NCBI RefSeq assembly: GCF_038592985.1
Contig: NZ_CP151951.1
Span: 4,145,001 to 4,209,000 of the forward strand
DNA: 64,000 nt
Direction: 5' to 3'
Origin: Paenibacillus sp. FSL R10-2782
GTDB taxonomy: Bacteria > Bacillota > Bacilli > Paenibacillales > Paenibacillaceae
Both the position numbers and the translations under genes were made by a program. This document shows, piece after piece, positions 16,958 to 25,088 of this stretch. Numbering within the stretch: position 1 is the stretch's first letter; every line of letters starts with the position of its first letter. The notes under the pieces are model-generated. The model ran no database searches. It had not been told where the DNA came from and saw only the letters and a list, made by a program, of their open reading frames with translations.

Positions 16958-18179
16958 TGCTTACCCACACCTTTTCAATAAGATTGAAATACTCCGCTTT
17001 GGTTTCAGGAACCGCATGGACTTGGAAACGAACAAACAATCCCATACAATTTATAAAATATGTCTCATTATTTAGTATATTCGCTTTTATCGATGCATTC
17101 TTCAAATGTTTAAAGCCATTACTGTACATCCCTTGGTTTAAATAATAGTGAGCCAGTTCGTAGCCAAACCACGCGAAATAATCTGGCATCACTTGCTGAG
17201 AATACATATCATTAGATGCTGGCAATAGATCAAAAGAATCAATTTCCAATTTGAACCGCTGGAGTATATCATCTACATTCAGTTGATATCGATTAGCCGC
17301 TATCATAACGTTTAACAGCTTTGAGAGTTTTTCATTTTCGGCTGTGACTGAAGCTGCTGCAATATACTCAACATAATCCAGAAGCACACTTATATCTCCA
17401 GACAGGAGTTTATTTACATAGGTATTACCTTCTGCCCAATGTTGATACAGTTTGATCCAATGCAGGGTATCCTCGTCCGTCTCTTTGACCCAATCTAAAT
17501 TAGCGTAGGCGTATGTATAATCTAGAGCTTGTTGATAATCGCCTTGGGCTTCACAAACACCTGCACACAACAAATCGGCATAGGTGATGTACACAAACAT
17601 GGGACGACTCAGCCTTCTATCAGGCTCCACGCGCTTTTGCTTCTTCTGCTGATGTTTCAAAGTATATTGGATTTCCGCTTTATCTCTCATTTTTCTAGCC
17701 GTTTCATCCAGCTTGTCCCATTCACGCAATGAACGATACACATTCGCCAAATCTTTCAACGCATCAAGCTGGTCTATTTCATCCAGACGTTCGACAAAGG
17801 GCTCAAATAGCGTAGCTGCCCTGAGATTTCGGTTTTGATCGTCTCCAACCTGAATCGTAAACATACGATACTGACAGATGGCCAAGCGTTCAGAATGCTG
17901 GTACTTCTCTCCTTCCGCAACCCCCTCATAGAGCAACAACGCAGCAGCATGTCGACCTTGTGCGAATAATATTTCCGCTGTATCAAATAGCTTCGGGGAA
18001 TATAGCAGCTTGTCCATGATATGACCAACTACACGCTGAATCGCTTCCAGCTTATCCAGCTCAGCACAGCGATACAATACTGGCTCAATTCGCCGCCAAT
18101 CCGGGGAACGTTCGATAATGTAATGATCTATGTATCGTTCGTAAAAAGAGCCTTCTGGTAATCCCATAGCCAGCGTCAT
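16920..18179 (-). CDS. aloR: AloR-like TPR peptide receptor, apparently short of its N-terminal HTH
   Basis: 419 residues, nearly all helical, with repeated helix pairs typical of TPR receptors of the RRNPPA group (Rap, NprR, PlcR, AimR, AloR). The residues at the start (MTLAMGLPEGSFYERYIDHY) resemble the last helix of the HTH in related Paenibacillus and Brevibacillus regulators, which usually have ~60 more residues before it. Upstream, the frame continues in protein-like sequence for 19 codons (ILKHRPVAIHQLDR) but meets TAA without an ATG, GTG or TTG. So either the DNA-binding part has been lost, or the protein works without it as Rap proteins do. It overlaps the pheromone gene at its 3' end. 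The Alo naming follows the P. polymyxa literature and is by architecture. Confidence 0.75.
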   Translation of the reverse strand: MTLAMGLPEGSFYERYIDHYIIERSPDWRRIEPVLYRCAELDKLEAIQRVVGHIMDKLLYSPKLFDTAEILFAQGRHAAALLLYEGVAEGEKYQHSERLAICQYRMFTIQVGDDQNRNLRAATLFEPFVERLDEIDQLDALKDLANVYRSLREWDKLDETARKMRDKAEIQYTLKHQQKKQKRVEPDRRLSRPMFVYITYADLLCAGVCEAQGDYQQALDYTYAYANLDWVKETDEDTLHWIKLYQHWAEGNTYVNKLLSGDISVLLDYVEYIAAASVTAENEKLSKLLNVMIAANRYQLNVDDILQRFKLEIDSFDLLPASNDMYSQQVMPDYFAWFGYELAHYYLNQGMYSNGFKHLKNASIKANILNNETYFINCMGLFVRFQVHAVPETKAEYFNLIEKVWVSNVEKSSSTGHHN

Positions 18180-18243
18180 TCGATCAAGCTGATGTATAGC
18201 AACAGGACGATGCTTAAGAATCCAAATTTTATAAACTTATCTC

Positions 18244-18274
18244 ATATAATTGTCCAAATATTGGCATGTGTCAA
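18244..18274 (-). promoter_or_regulatory. Putative promoter and inverted repeat upstream of the TPR receptor gene
   Basis: On the minus strand a perfect TTGACA (18269-18274) is followed after 18-19 bases by ATTATA/TTATAT. The spacer holds CCAAATATTGG (plus strand, 18254-18264), an inverted repeat that could be an operator. The position is about 65 bases before the receptor start. It is a pattern match only. Confidence 0.45.
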
Positions 18275-18323
18275 TATGCTTTTTCTCTATATTCGCATAT
18301 CAACTCAAAGCTCTTTCCCAAAA

Positions 18324-19292
18324 TCAGGTGGTCGCTCTCTCCACTAATCTAAACTCCAAATGATGCAGCGCTTCCTCTAGTCCTTCAAGGGTGTTGCGAA
18401 TCATGATGAACGCGTTCTCAGCCTGTTTATCAATCGGGTAATGAATCGTTGTTAAATCAAGCAAATGCGAAATTTCTGTGTTATCAAAGCCGACCACCGC
18501 AAATTGATCCGGCACAGAAACGTCGAGCCTGCGTGCTTCGGTCAGCAGCCCTGCTGCCAAATAATCTGTAGAACAAGCAAACGCATCCGGCTTGTTAGGT
18601 TGTTCTACCCACCAGTGAGCGATTTGTTCACCCTCTGCTATTGAATTTAAACCATAAAAATGCGGGAAGGCCTCAGCGTCCAGATCATATTTTTCACAAA
18701 AATCATGATAGGCCCGAATGCGTTCCTTCGTATTAAGTCCCCGCATATTGCCATACACGTTTACAATTTTCCGGTATCCTCGGGAATACAAATGCTCCAG
18801 CGCCAGCGTATAGCCCTGATACTGATCCATGAATACAGACGGGATTGCCTCTATGGTCACACGCTGCCATGTCACAATCGGACCGTATTTTGTATAATGC
18901 TCGATCACACTCCACTCATTGACGCGAATCATACAAACCAAGGCATCCAACTGCTTTCTCCGCAACATTTCCAGTGCTTCAAGCTCCCGCTCCTTATCCC
19001 CATTCGTAATAAAAAGCGCTATATTAAAACCATGCTCCTGAGCATACATCGTAAAACCACGCACAAATAAATTTAATGAATCATTAAATGAAACTGAAAC
19101 AATTCCAATGAGCTTTGTCATGCCTGTTTTTAAAGAAATCGCATTCAAATTAGGAACGTAATCCAGTCGGTTTATGACCTCCTGCACACGCTGTCTTGTC
19201 GGTTCACTCACATACGGGTGGTTATTAATGACACGGGACACCGTTGCCGAGGATACACCCGCAAGCTTTGCAATCTCATGAATATTCGCCAT
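18324..19292 (-). CDS. LacI-family transcriptional regulator
   Basis: 322 residues from the ATG at 19292 (GAGGTGAGG upstream). The N-terminal helix-turn-helix is a clear LacI type (MANIHEIAKLAGVSSATVSRVIN), with the hinge helix region following, then a periplasmic-binding-protein-like sugar domain (LIGIVSVSFND..., DAFACSTDYLAAGLL, FAVVGFDNTEISHLL). It diverges from the GH4 glucosidase gene and is likely its local repressor. The effector would be a phosphorylated or free beta-glucoside; this follows from context. Confidence 0.88.
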   Translation of the reverse strand: MANIHEIAKLAGVSSATVSRVINNHPYVSEPTRQRVQEVINRLDYVPNLNAISLKTGMTKLIGIVSVSFNDSLNLFVRGFTMYAQEHGFNIALFITNGDKERELEALEMLRRKQLDALVCMIRVNEWSVIEHYTKYGPIVTWQRVTIEAIPSVFMDQYQGYTLALEHLYSRGYRKIVNVYGNMRGLNTKERIRAYHDFCEKYDLDAEAFPHFYGLNSIAEGEQIAHWWVEQPNKPDAFACSTDYLAAGLLTEARRLDVSVPDQFAVVGFDNTEISHLLDLTTIHYPIDKQAENAFIMIRNTLEGLEEALHHLEFRLVERATT

Positions 19293-19379
19293 AGTCCTCA
19301 CCTCGTTCTTTCTATTTTAGCATGTTCGTGTCCCTCGTCCTATAATGTCATCCTTTCAAAATAAGTTTTTTAAAAGCTC

Positions 19380-19408
19380 TTGACCTGTAATGCATTACAG
19401 AGATTACA
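19380..19408 (+). promoter_or_regulatory. Promoter of GH4 gene with a perfect palindrome in the spacer
   Basis: TTGACC (19380-19385), a 17-base spacer and ATTACA (19403-19408) form a plausible promoter about 57 bases before the GH4 start. The spacer carries CTGTAATGCATTACAG (19385-19400), a perfect 16-bp palindrome placed where a bound repressor would block RNA polymerase. The divergent LacI regulator is the obvious candidate. Confidence 0.6.
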
Positions 19409-19424
19409 GTGAAACAGAAGCTTG

Positions 19425-19438
19425 AGAAAGCGGTTTAA
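19425..19438 (+). promoter_or_regulatory. cre-like site upstream of GH4 gene
   Basis: AGAAAGCGGTTTAA matches 12 of 14 positions of the CcpA cre consensus TGNAANCGNWNNCW. It lies just downstream of the putative promoter and 27 bases before the GH4 start, a typical place for catabolite repression. Confidence 0.4.
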
Positions 19439-19464
19439 AAAAATGTACTCAGGAGGCAACAATC

Positions 19465-20808
19465 ATGAAAAAAGGCTTAAAGATAGCAACCATCGGTGGC
19501 GGCTCCAGCTATACTCCGGAATTAGTAGAAGGCTTCATCAAACGTTATGCAGAACTTCCCATTCGGGAATTGTGGCTGGTAGACATTGAGGCAGGACGCG
19601 AAAAGCTGGAAATCGTAGGGGCCATGGCCAAACGAATGGTGAAAGCGGCAGGCATTGATTGTGAAGTACATTTGACGTTGGATCGTCGTGAAGCCTTGAA
19701 GGATGCCGATTTTGTAACAACACAGTTTCGGGTAGGCTTGCTCGAAGCCCGGATTAAGGATGAAAGTATTCCGTTAAAACACGGTATGATCGGTCAGGAA
19801 ACCAACGGTGCCGGAGGAATGTTCAAGGCCTTCCGTACCATTCCTGTCATCCTCAGTATCGTCGAGGATATGAAAGAGCTGTGTCCGAATGCGTGGTTGA
19901 TTAATTTCACCAACCCTGCGGGTATGGTCACCGAAGCCGTGCTTCGCTATGGTCAATGGGACAAAGTCATCGGATTATGTAATGTCCCCATCGGAGCGAT
20001 CAAAAGTGCATCAGCGGTGCTGGACAAACCGGAAGAAGAGCTGTTCTTTAAATTTGCAGGGATTAACCATCTTCACTGGCATAAAGTTTATGACAAAACC
20101 GGGGCCGAATTAACGGAGCAGGTGATTGAAGGGCTGTACGCACCCGGCGCAAAACCGGAAAAGGTCGTTGAAAATATTAGAAACATGCGTTTCCTGTATG
20201 ATCAGGTTCGTCAATTGAAAATGCTGCCGTGTCCATACCATCGGTATTACTACATGACAGACAACATGCTGAAGGAAGAATTAGAGGAAGCCAAAACCGA
20301 AGGAACTCGGGGTCAAGTCGTCAAGCGTCTCGAAGAAAGCCTGTTTGAACTGTATAAAGATCCGAATCTGGATTACAAACCCGAGGAATTATCCAAACGT
20401 GGCGGTGCCCATTATAGTGATGCAGCCTGTGAAATTATTAATTCCATCTATAACAACAAAGGCACGCTGATGGTGGTTAGCACACGTAACAATGGTGCAA
20501 TTGATGATGTTCCTTATGACAGCGCGATTGAAATTACCAGTGTAATCCGTGCGCATGGTGCTGAACCTGTAAACTTTGGCAAATTCCCGCCTGCACAGCG
20601 CGGCTTGCTGCAAGTGATGAAGGCGATGGAAGAATTGACGATTGAAGCGGCGGTTACTGGTGACTACGCAACAGCGCTGCAAGCCTTCACCCTGAATCCG
20701 CTTGTACCAAGCGGTGACATCGCCCAAACGGTGCTGGATGAGCTGCTGGAAGCGCATAAAGAGCATTTGCCACAATTTTTTGCGCATAAGGCGAAGGCGA
20801 CAGTGTAA
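19465..20808 (+). CDS. licH: GH4 6-phospho-beta-glucosidase
   Basis: 447 residues, the usual length for glycoside hydrolase family 4. The NAD-binding start is IATIGGGSSYTPELV. The family hallmarks NFTNPAGMVTEA, LCNVPIG (metal-binding Cys) and GINHLHW (metal-binding His) follow. GH4 enzymes hydrolyse phospho-glycosides by a redox mechanism with NAD and a divalent metal. The sequence is most like the 6-phospho-beta-glucosidase branch (LicH/CelF), which acts on phosphorylated cellobiose or lichenan fragments. No PTS genes are adjacent, so the phospho-sugar must come from elsewhere. A GGAGG site precedes the ATG. Confidence 0.88.
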   Translation: MKKGLKIATIGGGSSYTPELVEGFIKRYAELPIRELWLVDIEAGREKLEIVGAMAKRMVKAAGIDCEVHLTLDRREALKDADFVTTQFRVGLLEARIKDESIPLKHGMIGQETNGAGGMFKAFRTIPVILSIVEDMKELCPNAWLINFTNPAGMVTEAVLRYGQWDKVIGLCNVPIGAIKSASAVLDKPEEELFFKFAGINHLHWHKVYDKTGAELTEQVIEGLYAPGAKPEKVVENIRNMRFLYDQVRQLKMLPCPYHRYYYMTDNMLKEELEEAKTEGTRGQVVKRLEESLFELYKDPNLDYKPEELSKRGGAHYSDAACEIINSIYNNKGTLMVVSTRNNGAIDDVPYDSAIEITSVIRAHGAEPVNFGKFPPAQRGLLQVMKAMEELTIEAAVTGDYATALQAFTLNPLVPSGDIAQTVLDELLEAHKEHLPQFFAHKAKATV

Positions 20809-20845
20809 ATTTATAAAGTAGTTTGTTCATGCTGGATGTATGACA

Positions 20846-20892
20846 GAACGGTCGTCTCCCTCAGCCTCGGATGGGATCACGACCGTTTTTTC
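20846..20892 (+). terminator. Terminator after GH4 gene
   Basis: AACGGTCGT pairs with ACGACCGTT and is followed by a T run. It lies 38 bases after the GH4 stop. Confidence 0.75.
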
Positions 20893-21035
20893 ATTGCACA
20901 TCCACGTAGATTGTAGATGAACCTGCTACTATACGTCGTAAGAGGAATATTCTCCCAACGATTGAGGCTGCGAAATTTATGCTAGCACTGCTTGTGCTCC
21001 GACACTCCCCAAGGAGTTCTCATCCCACTACAACA

Positions 21036-21062
21036 CAAAAAAAGCTCCTGCACAGGAGCTTT
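21036..21062 (-). terminator. Terminator after tRNA-Arg
   Basis: AAAGCTCCTG and CAGGAGCTTT form a tight hairpin. On the minus strand it is followed by a T run, 16 bases after the tRNA 3' end. Confidence 0.85.
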
Positions 21063-21077
21063 GAACTTCTAGCTATA

Positions 21078-21151
<74 letters not shown>

Positions 21152-21321
21152 AAAATGTATTTCGTAAAACCTTATGTATTCAGCGCATTGATTATTATAT
21201 CACATCCATGTTCACTGTCACAAGCATTTTTTTCATTCGTACAGTAAACAGCCTGCAAAAGGAATCATTTGGACGCTGTCAGGGTATTATGTACAAAAGG
21301 GCCATGCTACGAAGGAGGTGT

Positions 21322-21621
21322 ATGTCCGTGAGAGGTCTATTGTCATCACTTTGTTATTTCAGTATTTTTTTCGCCCCATTTCTGTTGCCTGTCATTGTAT
21401 GGATTGCGGTACGGGACGAGTATGTTCGGGAACATGCAAAAAAGGCCATTTTATCGCACATTTTCCCCATGATCGCGGCGATTCCGCTATTTTATTTTAT
21501 TGCAACGGCGAATCATGCAGGCTCTGTAATCGGGTTTGTGCTGCTATTCGCTGTGGTCTATCTCGGGGTATTTGTCTACAACATCTACAAAGGAATTATG
21601 ACGCTCCGTGAAGCCGCATAA
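21322..21621 (+). CDS. DUF4870-like small membrane protein
   Basis: 99 residues from an ATG placed after GAAGGAGGTGT. The frame stays open upstream through the tRNA, which cannot be coding. Three hydrophobic segments are seen (about 9-29, 44-60 and 65-84), with a basic loop VRDEYVREHAKKA between the first two. This layout, with His-Ala-Lys before the second helix, is that of the DUF4870/Tic20-like family of unknown function. A strong bidirectional hairpin follows. Confidence 0.7.
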   Translation: MSVRGLLSSLCYFSIFFAPFLLPVIVWIAVRDEYVREHAKKAILSHIFPMIAAIPLFYFIATANHAGSVIGFVLLFAVVYLGVFVYNIYKGIMTLREAA

Positions 21622-21629
21622 ATCTAAAG

Positions 21630-21690
21630 AAGAAGCCTCCTGCATCCCGCGAGTTAAACGGGATACGGAGGCTTCTTTAAAAATTTTTAA
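21630..21690. terminator. Bidirectional terminator hairpin
   Basis: AAGAAGCCTCC pairs with GGAGGCTTCTT, with a second inner pairing ATCCCG/CGGGAT. T-rich tracts lie on both sides. It separates the DUF4870-like gene from the leftward small ORF. Confidence 0.75.
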
Positions 21691-21699
21691 TGGACAAAT

Positions 21700-21834
21700 T
21701 TATTTATTACCGAAGCGTCTAGGACTTTTTGGCACTTCATGCCTTACGTTTTTCTCAAGCACTTCTTCCGCAAATTCATTGTTATGAATATAACTGCTGC
21801 CCTTGTTCTTCTTGTATTTCGCTTTGCCGTCTAT
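21700..21834 (-). CDS. Small basic protein with probable AUA start codon
   Basis: 44 codons: basic and polar, with an amphipathic middle (GSSYIHNNEFAEEVLEKN) and a basic tail ending SPRRFGNK. A strong AGGAGG site lies 8 bases before ATA at 21834, the ideal spacing. A TGA closes the frame only 18 bases upstream of it. Within that interval there is no ATG, GTG or TTG, so initiation must use ATA (or ATC just before) if the gene is real. It follows the gene at 21917-22276 on the same strand. The family is not recognised. Confidence 0.45.
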   Translation of the reverse strand: MDGKAKYKKNKGSSYIHNNEFAEEVLEKNVRHEVPKSPRRFGNK

Positions 21835-21916
21835 GATTTCCCCCTCCTTTCACGCGGATTCCGCGATGGTGCTGGAGCCCAAATCAACAAAAGCCGAGGC
21901 ATGGCGCATCCTATTC

Positions 21917-22276
21917 TCATACGCCGAACTCCTTGGCAAATTCCGTGCTAAGCTGCCCATAGGAAAGCAGCTCCCTTTTAAACTTTTCCCGTTCTTCCCC
22001 AGCCGTAATGTGAGTGGAGTCGGTAAAAGCCTTATCCGTCACTTCCTCAAACGCGGAATGCAGGTTATTGTCGTACCAATCCAGCGCTAGATCGGCATCA
22101 TTACGAATGATGCGTATCATGTCATAGCCTGCCTGACTGTCCTGCTGATTGGTGGCGGTAATGTAGACCAGCAGTTCCGGGTCATCTGCTGCACCAGGCC
22201 GCACCTCTACCTCTGCGCAGCGCACGCCGTCAAGCTCGGTGAAGCGGCGTATTTTAGCATCCTTGATGTAGTACAT
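21917..22276 (-). CDS. Conserved-looking hypothetical protein
   Basis: 119 residues from the ATG at 22276, which follows GGAGGAAGGC. The frame is open further upstream without a ribosome site. The start is rich in strands (MYYIKDAKIRRFTELDGVRCAEVEV), followed by an acidic helical C-terminal half. No domain is recognised. It may be co-transcribed with the small basic protein 82 bases downstream. Confidence 0.6.
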   Translation of the reverse strand: MYYIKDAKIRRFTELDGVRCAEVEVRPGAADDPELLVYITATNQQDSQAGYDMIRIIRNDADLALDWYDNNLHSAFEEVTDKAFTDSTHITAGEEREKFKRELLSYGQLSTEFAKEFGV

Positions 22277-22438
22277 TGCCTTCCTCCTTCCTTGCGAATA
22301 CACGGGTCGCCCCATTTGTAGTTTTCGGAACGGACAGACATTTTATGCTCCTTTTCGGCATATATACTGATGAACTGGGGATTTAGTTTGGTTTCATCCC
22401 AACACTGGATGAACACGACAAAGAGAGGATGAACATAC

Positions 22439-24283
22439 ATGTGCGGAATTACTGGTTTCATACAGTGGAACGGGGACTTAATGCATCAATCGGAGCTGCT
22501 GCTTAATATGACACAAACGCTCTCCGATCGTGGACCGGATGCTGCTGGCACCTGGATATCCAACCCGTGTGCCTTCGGACACAGAAGACTGAGCGTCATG
22601 GACCCGGACAACGGCGCCCAACCCATGATCCGCCAGCTTGAGGATATCACTTATACGATTGTATATAACGGGGAAATATATAACGCGCCTGAGCTGAAAA
22701 AAGAGCTGCAACAGCGAGGGCATATTTTCCGTACACAATGCGACACAGAGGTATTGCTTGAAGCCTACATGGAGTGGGGCCCTGATTGTGTGGATCGGCT
22801 GAACGGCATATTTGCCTTTGCGGTCTGGGACAGTGAGCGGGAGCAGGTATTTCTCGCACGGGATCGGCTAGGCGTAAAGCCGTTATTTTACAGCCAAGTC
22901 GGAGACGTATTCGTATTTGGCTCCGAGCCCAAAGCGCTGCTCCAGCATCCTGCGGTAGAAGCCGCAGTCGACGCCGAGGGATTGGCCGAAATTTTCATCA
23001 TCGGACCTGCACGCACCCCCGGACACGGCGTCTATTCGTCCATGAAGGAGCTGCGCCCCGGACATACGCTAACGTACAGCCGAGACGGTGTGCGCATTCA
23101 AGCCTACTGGAAGCTGGAAAGCTTTGCGCATGAGGATAACACCGAAGAAACTGCACTCAAGGTGCGCGAGCTGCTGCTGGATACGGTGGAGCGGCAGTTG
23201 ATTTCAGACGTTCCGGTATGCACCCTGCTGTCGGGTGGTCTGGATTCAAGTGCGCTGTCTGCGCTGGCTGTCGAGTATTACAAGCGTACCGGGCAGGGAC
23301 AAGTTCATACGTATTCGGTCGATTATGTGGATAACGACAAGCATTTTAAAGCCCATGCGTTCCAGCCCGGAGCCGATGCCCCATGGATTCAGCGGATGGT
23401 CGATGAGCTAGGCACGAACCATCACTGGATCGAATTCGATACGCCCGAGGTCGTAGCAGCGCTGAACAACTCCACGCTAACGCGGGATTTGCCCGGTATG
23501 GCGGATGTGGATTCGTCGCTGTATCTCTTTTGCAGGGAAATTAAAAAGGGGGCTACCGTCGCTATTTCCGGCGAAGCAGCCGATGAAGTGTTTGGCGGAT
23601 ATCCGTGGTTCCATCGTGAGGAAATGCTCAATTCGGGTACATTCCCGTGGTCAGTTGCTCCCGACATGAGAGCCAGTCTGCTGTCTCCCGAGGTGCGGGA
23701 CTGGATCAAGCCCTTGGAATATTTGAACGACCGCTACTCGGAAGCGGTAGGAGAAGTGCCGAAGCTGCCGGGGGAAACAGATAAAGCCGCGCAAATGCGC
23801 GTCATGTCCTATTTGAACATCACCCGCTTTATGCCTACTCTGCTGGACCGTAAGGATCGGATGAGTATGGGGGCTGGACTGGAAGTACGGGTGCCATATT
23901 GCGATCATCGGCTGGTACAGTATGTATGGAACATTCCGTGGAGCATTAAAATGACGGGCGGACGTGAAAAAGGTATTTTGCGCAAAGCGCTGGAGGGCGT
24001 ATTGCCGGATGATGTGCTGTATCGCAAGAAAAGCCCCTATCCCAAAACGCATAATCCTTCCTATCTTGCTGCTGTGAAAAAGCAGGCGCTGGATCTATTG
24101 GATGATTCCTCCTCCCCGCTGCTCAAGCTGATTGATGCCCAAAAAGTACGGGATATCGCGGCCTCGCCGGAGGCATCCAGCAATCTGCCCTGGTTCGGTC
24201 AATTGATGTCAGGGCCTCAATTGTTTGCGTATTTGACTCAAGTGGATAACTGGCTGCGCACTTACAAGGTAGCGATTCGGTAA
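22439..24283 (+). CDS. asnB: Asparagine synthase (glutamine-hydrolysing)
   Basis: 614 residues. Cys2 right after the start Met (MCGITGF) is the glutaminase nucleophile of the class II amidotransferase domain (1-~210), with DRGPDAAG and YNGEIYN as expected. The synthetase domain carries the ATP pyrophosphatase loop LLSGGLDSSALSAL near residue 257 and ISGEAADEVFGGYPW near 375. It converts aspartate, glutamine and ATP to asparagine, glutamate, AMP and PPi. It stands alone with its own ribosome site and about 120 bases of upstream sequence. A role in amidating cell-wall or peptide intermediates is possible for paralogs, but the housekeeping role is the simplest reading. Confidence 0.92.
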   Translation: MCGITGFIQWNGDLMHQSELLLNMTQTLSDRGPDAAGTWISNPCAFGHRRLSVMDPDNGAQPMIRQLEDITYTIVYNGEIYNAPELKKELQQRGHIFRTQCDTEVLLEAYMEWGPDCVDRLNGIFAFAVWDSEREQVFLARDRLGVKPLFYSQVGDVFVFGSEPKALLQHPAVEAAVDAEGLAEIFIIGPARTPGHGVYSSMKELRPGHTLTYSRDGVRIQAYWKLESFAHEDNTEETALKVRELLLDTVERQLISDVPVCTLLSGGLDSSALSALAVEYYKRTGQGQVHTYSVDYVDNDKHFKAHAFQPGADAPWIQRMVDELGTNHHWIEFDTPEVVAALNNSTLTRDLPGMADVDSSLYLFCREIKKGATVAISGEAADEVFGGYPWFHREEMLNSGTFPWSVAPDMRASLLSPEVRDWIKPLEYLNDRYSEAVGEVPKLPGETDKAAQMRVMSYLNITRFMPTLLDRKDRMSMGAGLEVRVPYCDHRLVQYVWNIPWSIKMTGGREKGILRKALEGVLPDDVLYRKKSPYPKTHNPSYLAAVKKQALDLLDDSSSPLLKLIDAQKVRDIAASPEASSNLPWFGQLMSGPQLFAYLTQVDNWLRTYKVAIR

Positions 24284-24378
24284 GGATAAGGCAAAAGCTA
24301 AAGTAGCAGGCTTCGAGGCAAAGAACGGCGGTGTTTTCTCGTCGTATATGGGAAATAAAGACGGGAAATAGTGAATGT

Positions 24379-24417
24379 CAAAAAGGCTATCCGCAGCTCA
24401 TGACTGGCGGATAGCCT
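24379..24417 (-). terminator. Terminator after the gerM-rph-rdgB group
   Basis: AGGCTATCCGC pairs with GCGGATAGCCT. On the minus strand TTTTTGAC follows. It lies about 40 bases after the rdgB stop. Confidence 0.75.
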
Positions 24418-24455
24418 CTTGATCGTTATGTGTCTGGCCTGTTACTTATATCAAA

Positions 24456-25088
24456 CTATGCCTGCGGATTCCCCAGCTTTTTCGCCAAGTCACGCAATGC
24501 TACGCCTCGGTGGCTAATGGCTTGCTTTTGTTCCAGCGTCAGCTCGGCCATCGTCTTTTCAAACTCCGGCAAATAAAACAACGGATCATAGCCAAATCCC
24601 CCGCTGCCTGCAGTTTCCGTTGTAATCCAGCCCTCCACCGAGCCAGTCGATTCCAAGGTCTCCCCTGTCTGCGGATTATACAGAATCAAGGTGCAGACAA
24701 ATTGAGCCGGGCTTAGCAAAGGCTGTCCGGTATCATCACCAAGCTGCTTCGATTCCAGAACGTCAAGCAGCTTGATATTGTTTTCGTGATCGCTGGCACC
24801 TTCTCCGGCATAACGGGCCGAGTATACGCCCGGCGCACCGTCCAGCAAATCCACGCACAGGCCGGAATCATCAGCCAGCACAGGCAATCCGAGCACATCT
24901 CCGACCGCTTTGGCCTTTTTCAAGGCATTCTCGGCAAAGGTTTTACCATCCTCAACGACATCAGGAATGTCGGGGTAATCGTACATGCTTTTGACCTCCT
25001 TGCCAAACGGAGCAAAGGCATGTGCGAATTCACGCACTTTTCCCTTATTCTTCGTAGCGACAATAACAACCGGACCCTCCAGCAACAT
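24456..25088 (-). CDS. rdgB: RdgB/HAM1 XTP/dITP pyrophosphatase
   Basis: 210 residues. The N-terminus VVIVATKNKGKVREF matches the nucleotide-binding start of the HAM1 family. LADDSGLCVDLLDGAPGVYSARYAG and GFGYDPLFY carry the family's catalytic acidic and aromatic residues. The enzyme clears inosine and xanthosine triphosphates so they are not built into DNA. Its ATG overlaps the rph stop by one base, the same rph-ysnA order as in Bacillus subtilis. Confidence 0.93.
   Translation of the reverse strand: MLLEGPVVIVATKNKGKVREFAHAFAPFGKEVKSMYDYPDIPDVVEDGKTFAENALKKAKAVGDVLGLPVLADDSGLCVDLLDGAPGVYSARYAGEGASDHENNIKLLDVLESKQLGDDTGQPLLSPAQFVCTLILYNPQTGETLESTGSVEGWITTETAGSGGFGYDPLFYLPEFEKTMAELTLEQKQAISHRGVALRDLAKKLGNPQA

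Noticed and set aside
22317..22438. Possible riboswitch or T-box before asnB
   Set aside because: No specifier, T-box bulge sequence or terminator hairpin is visible in this 120-base leader.
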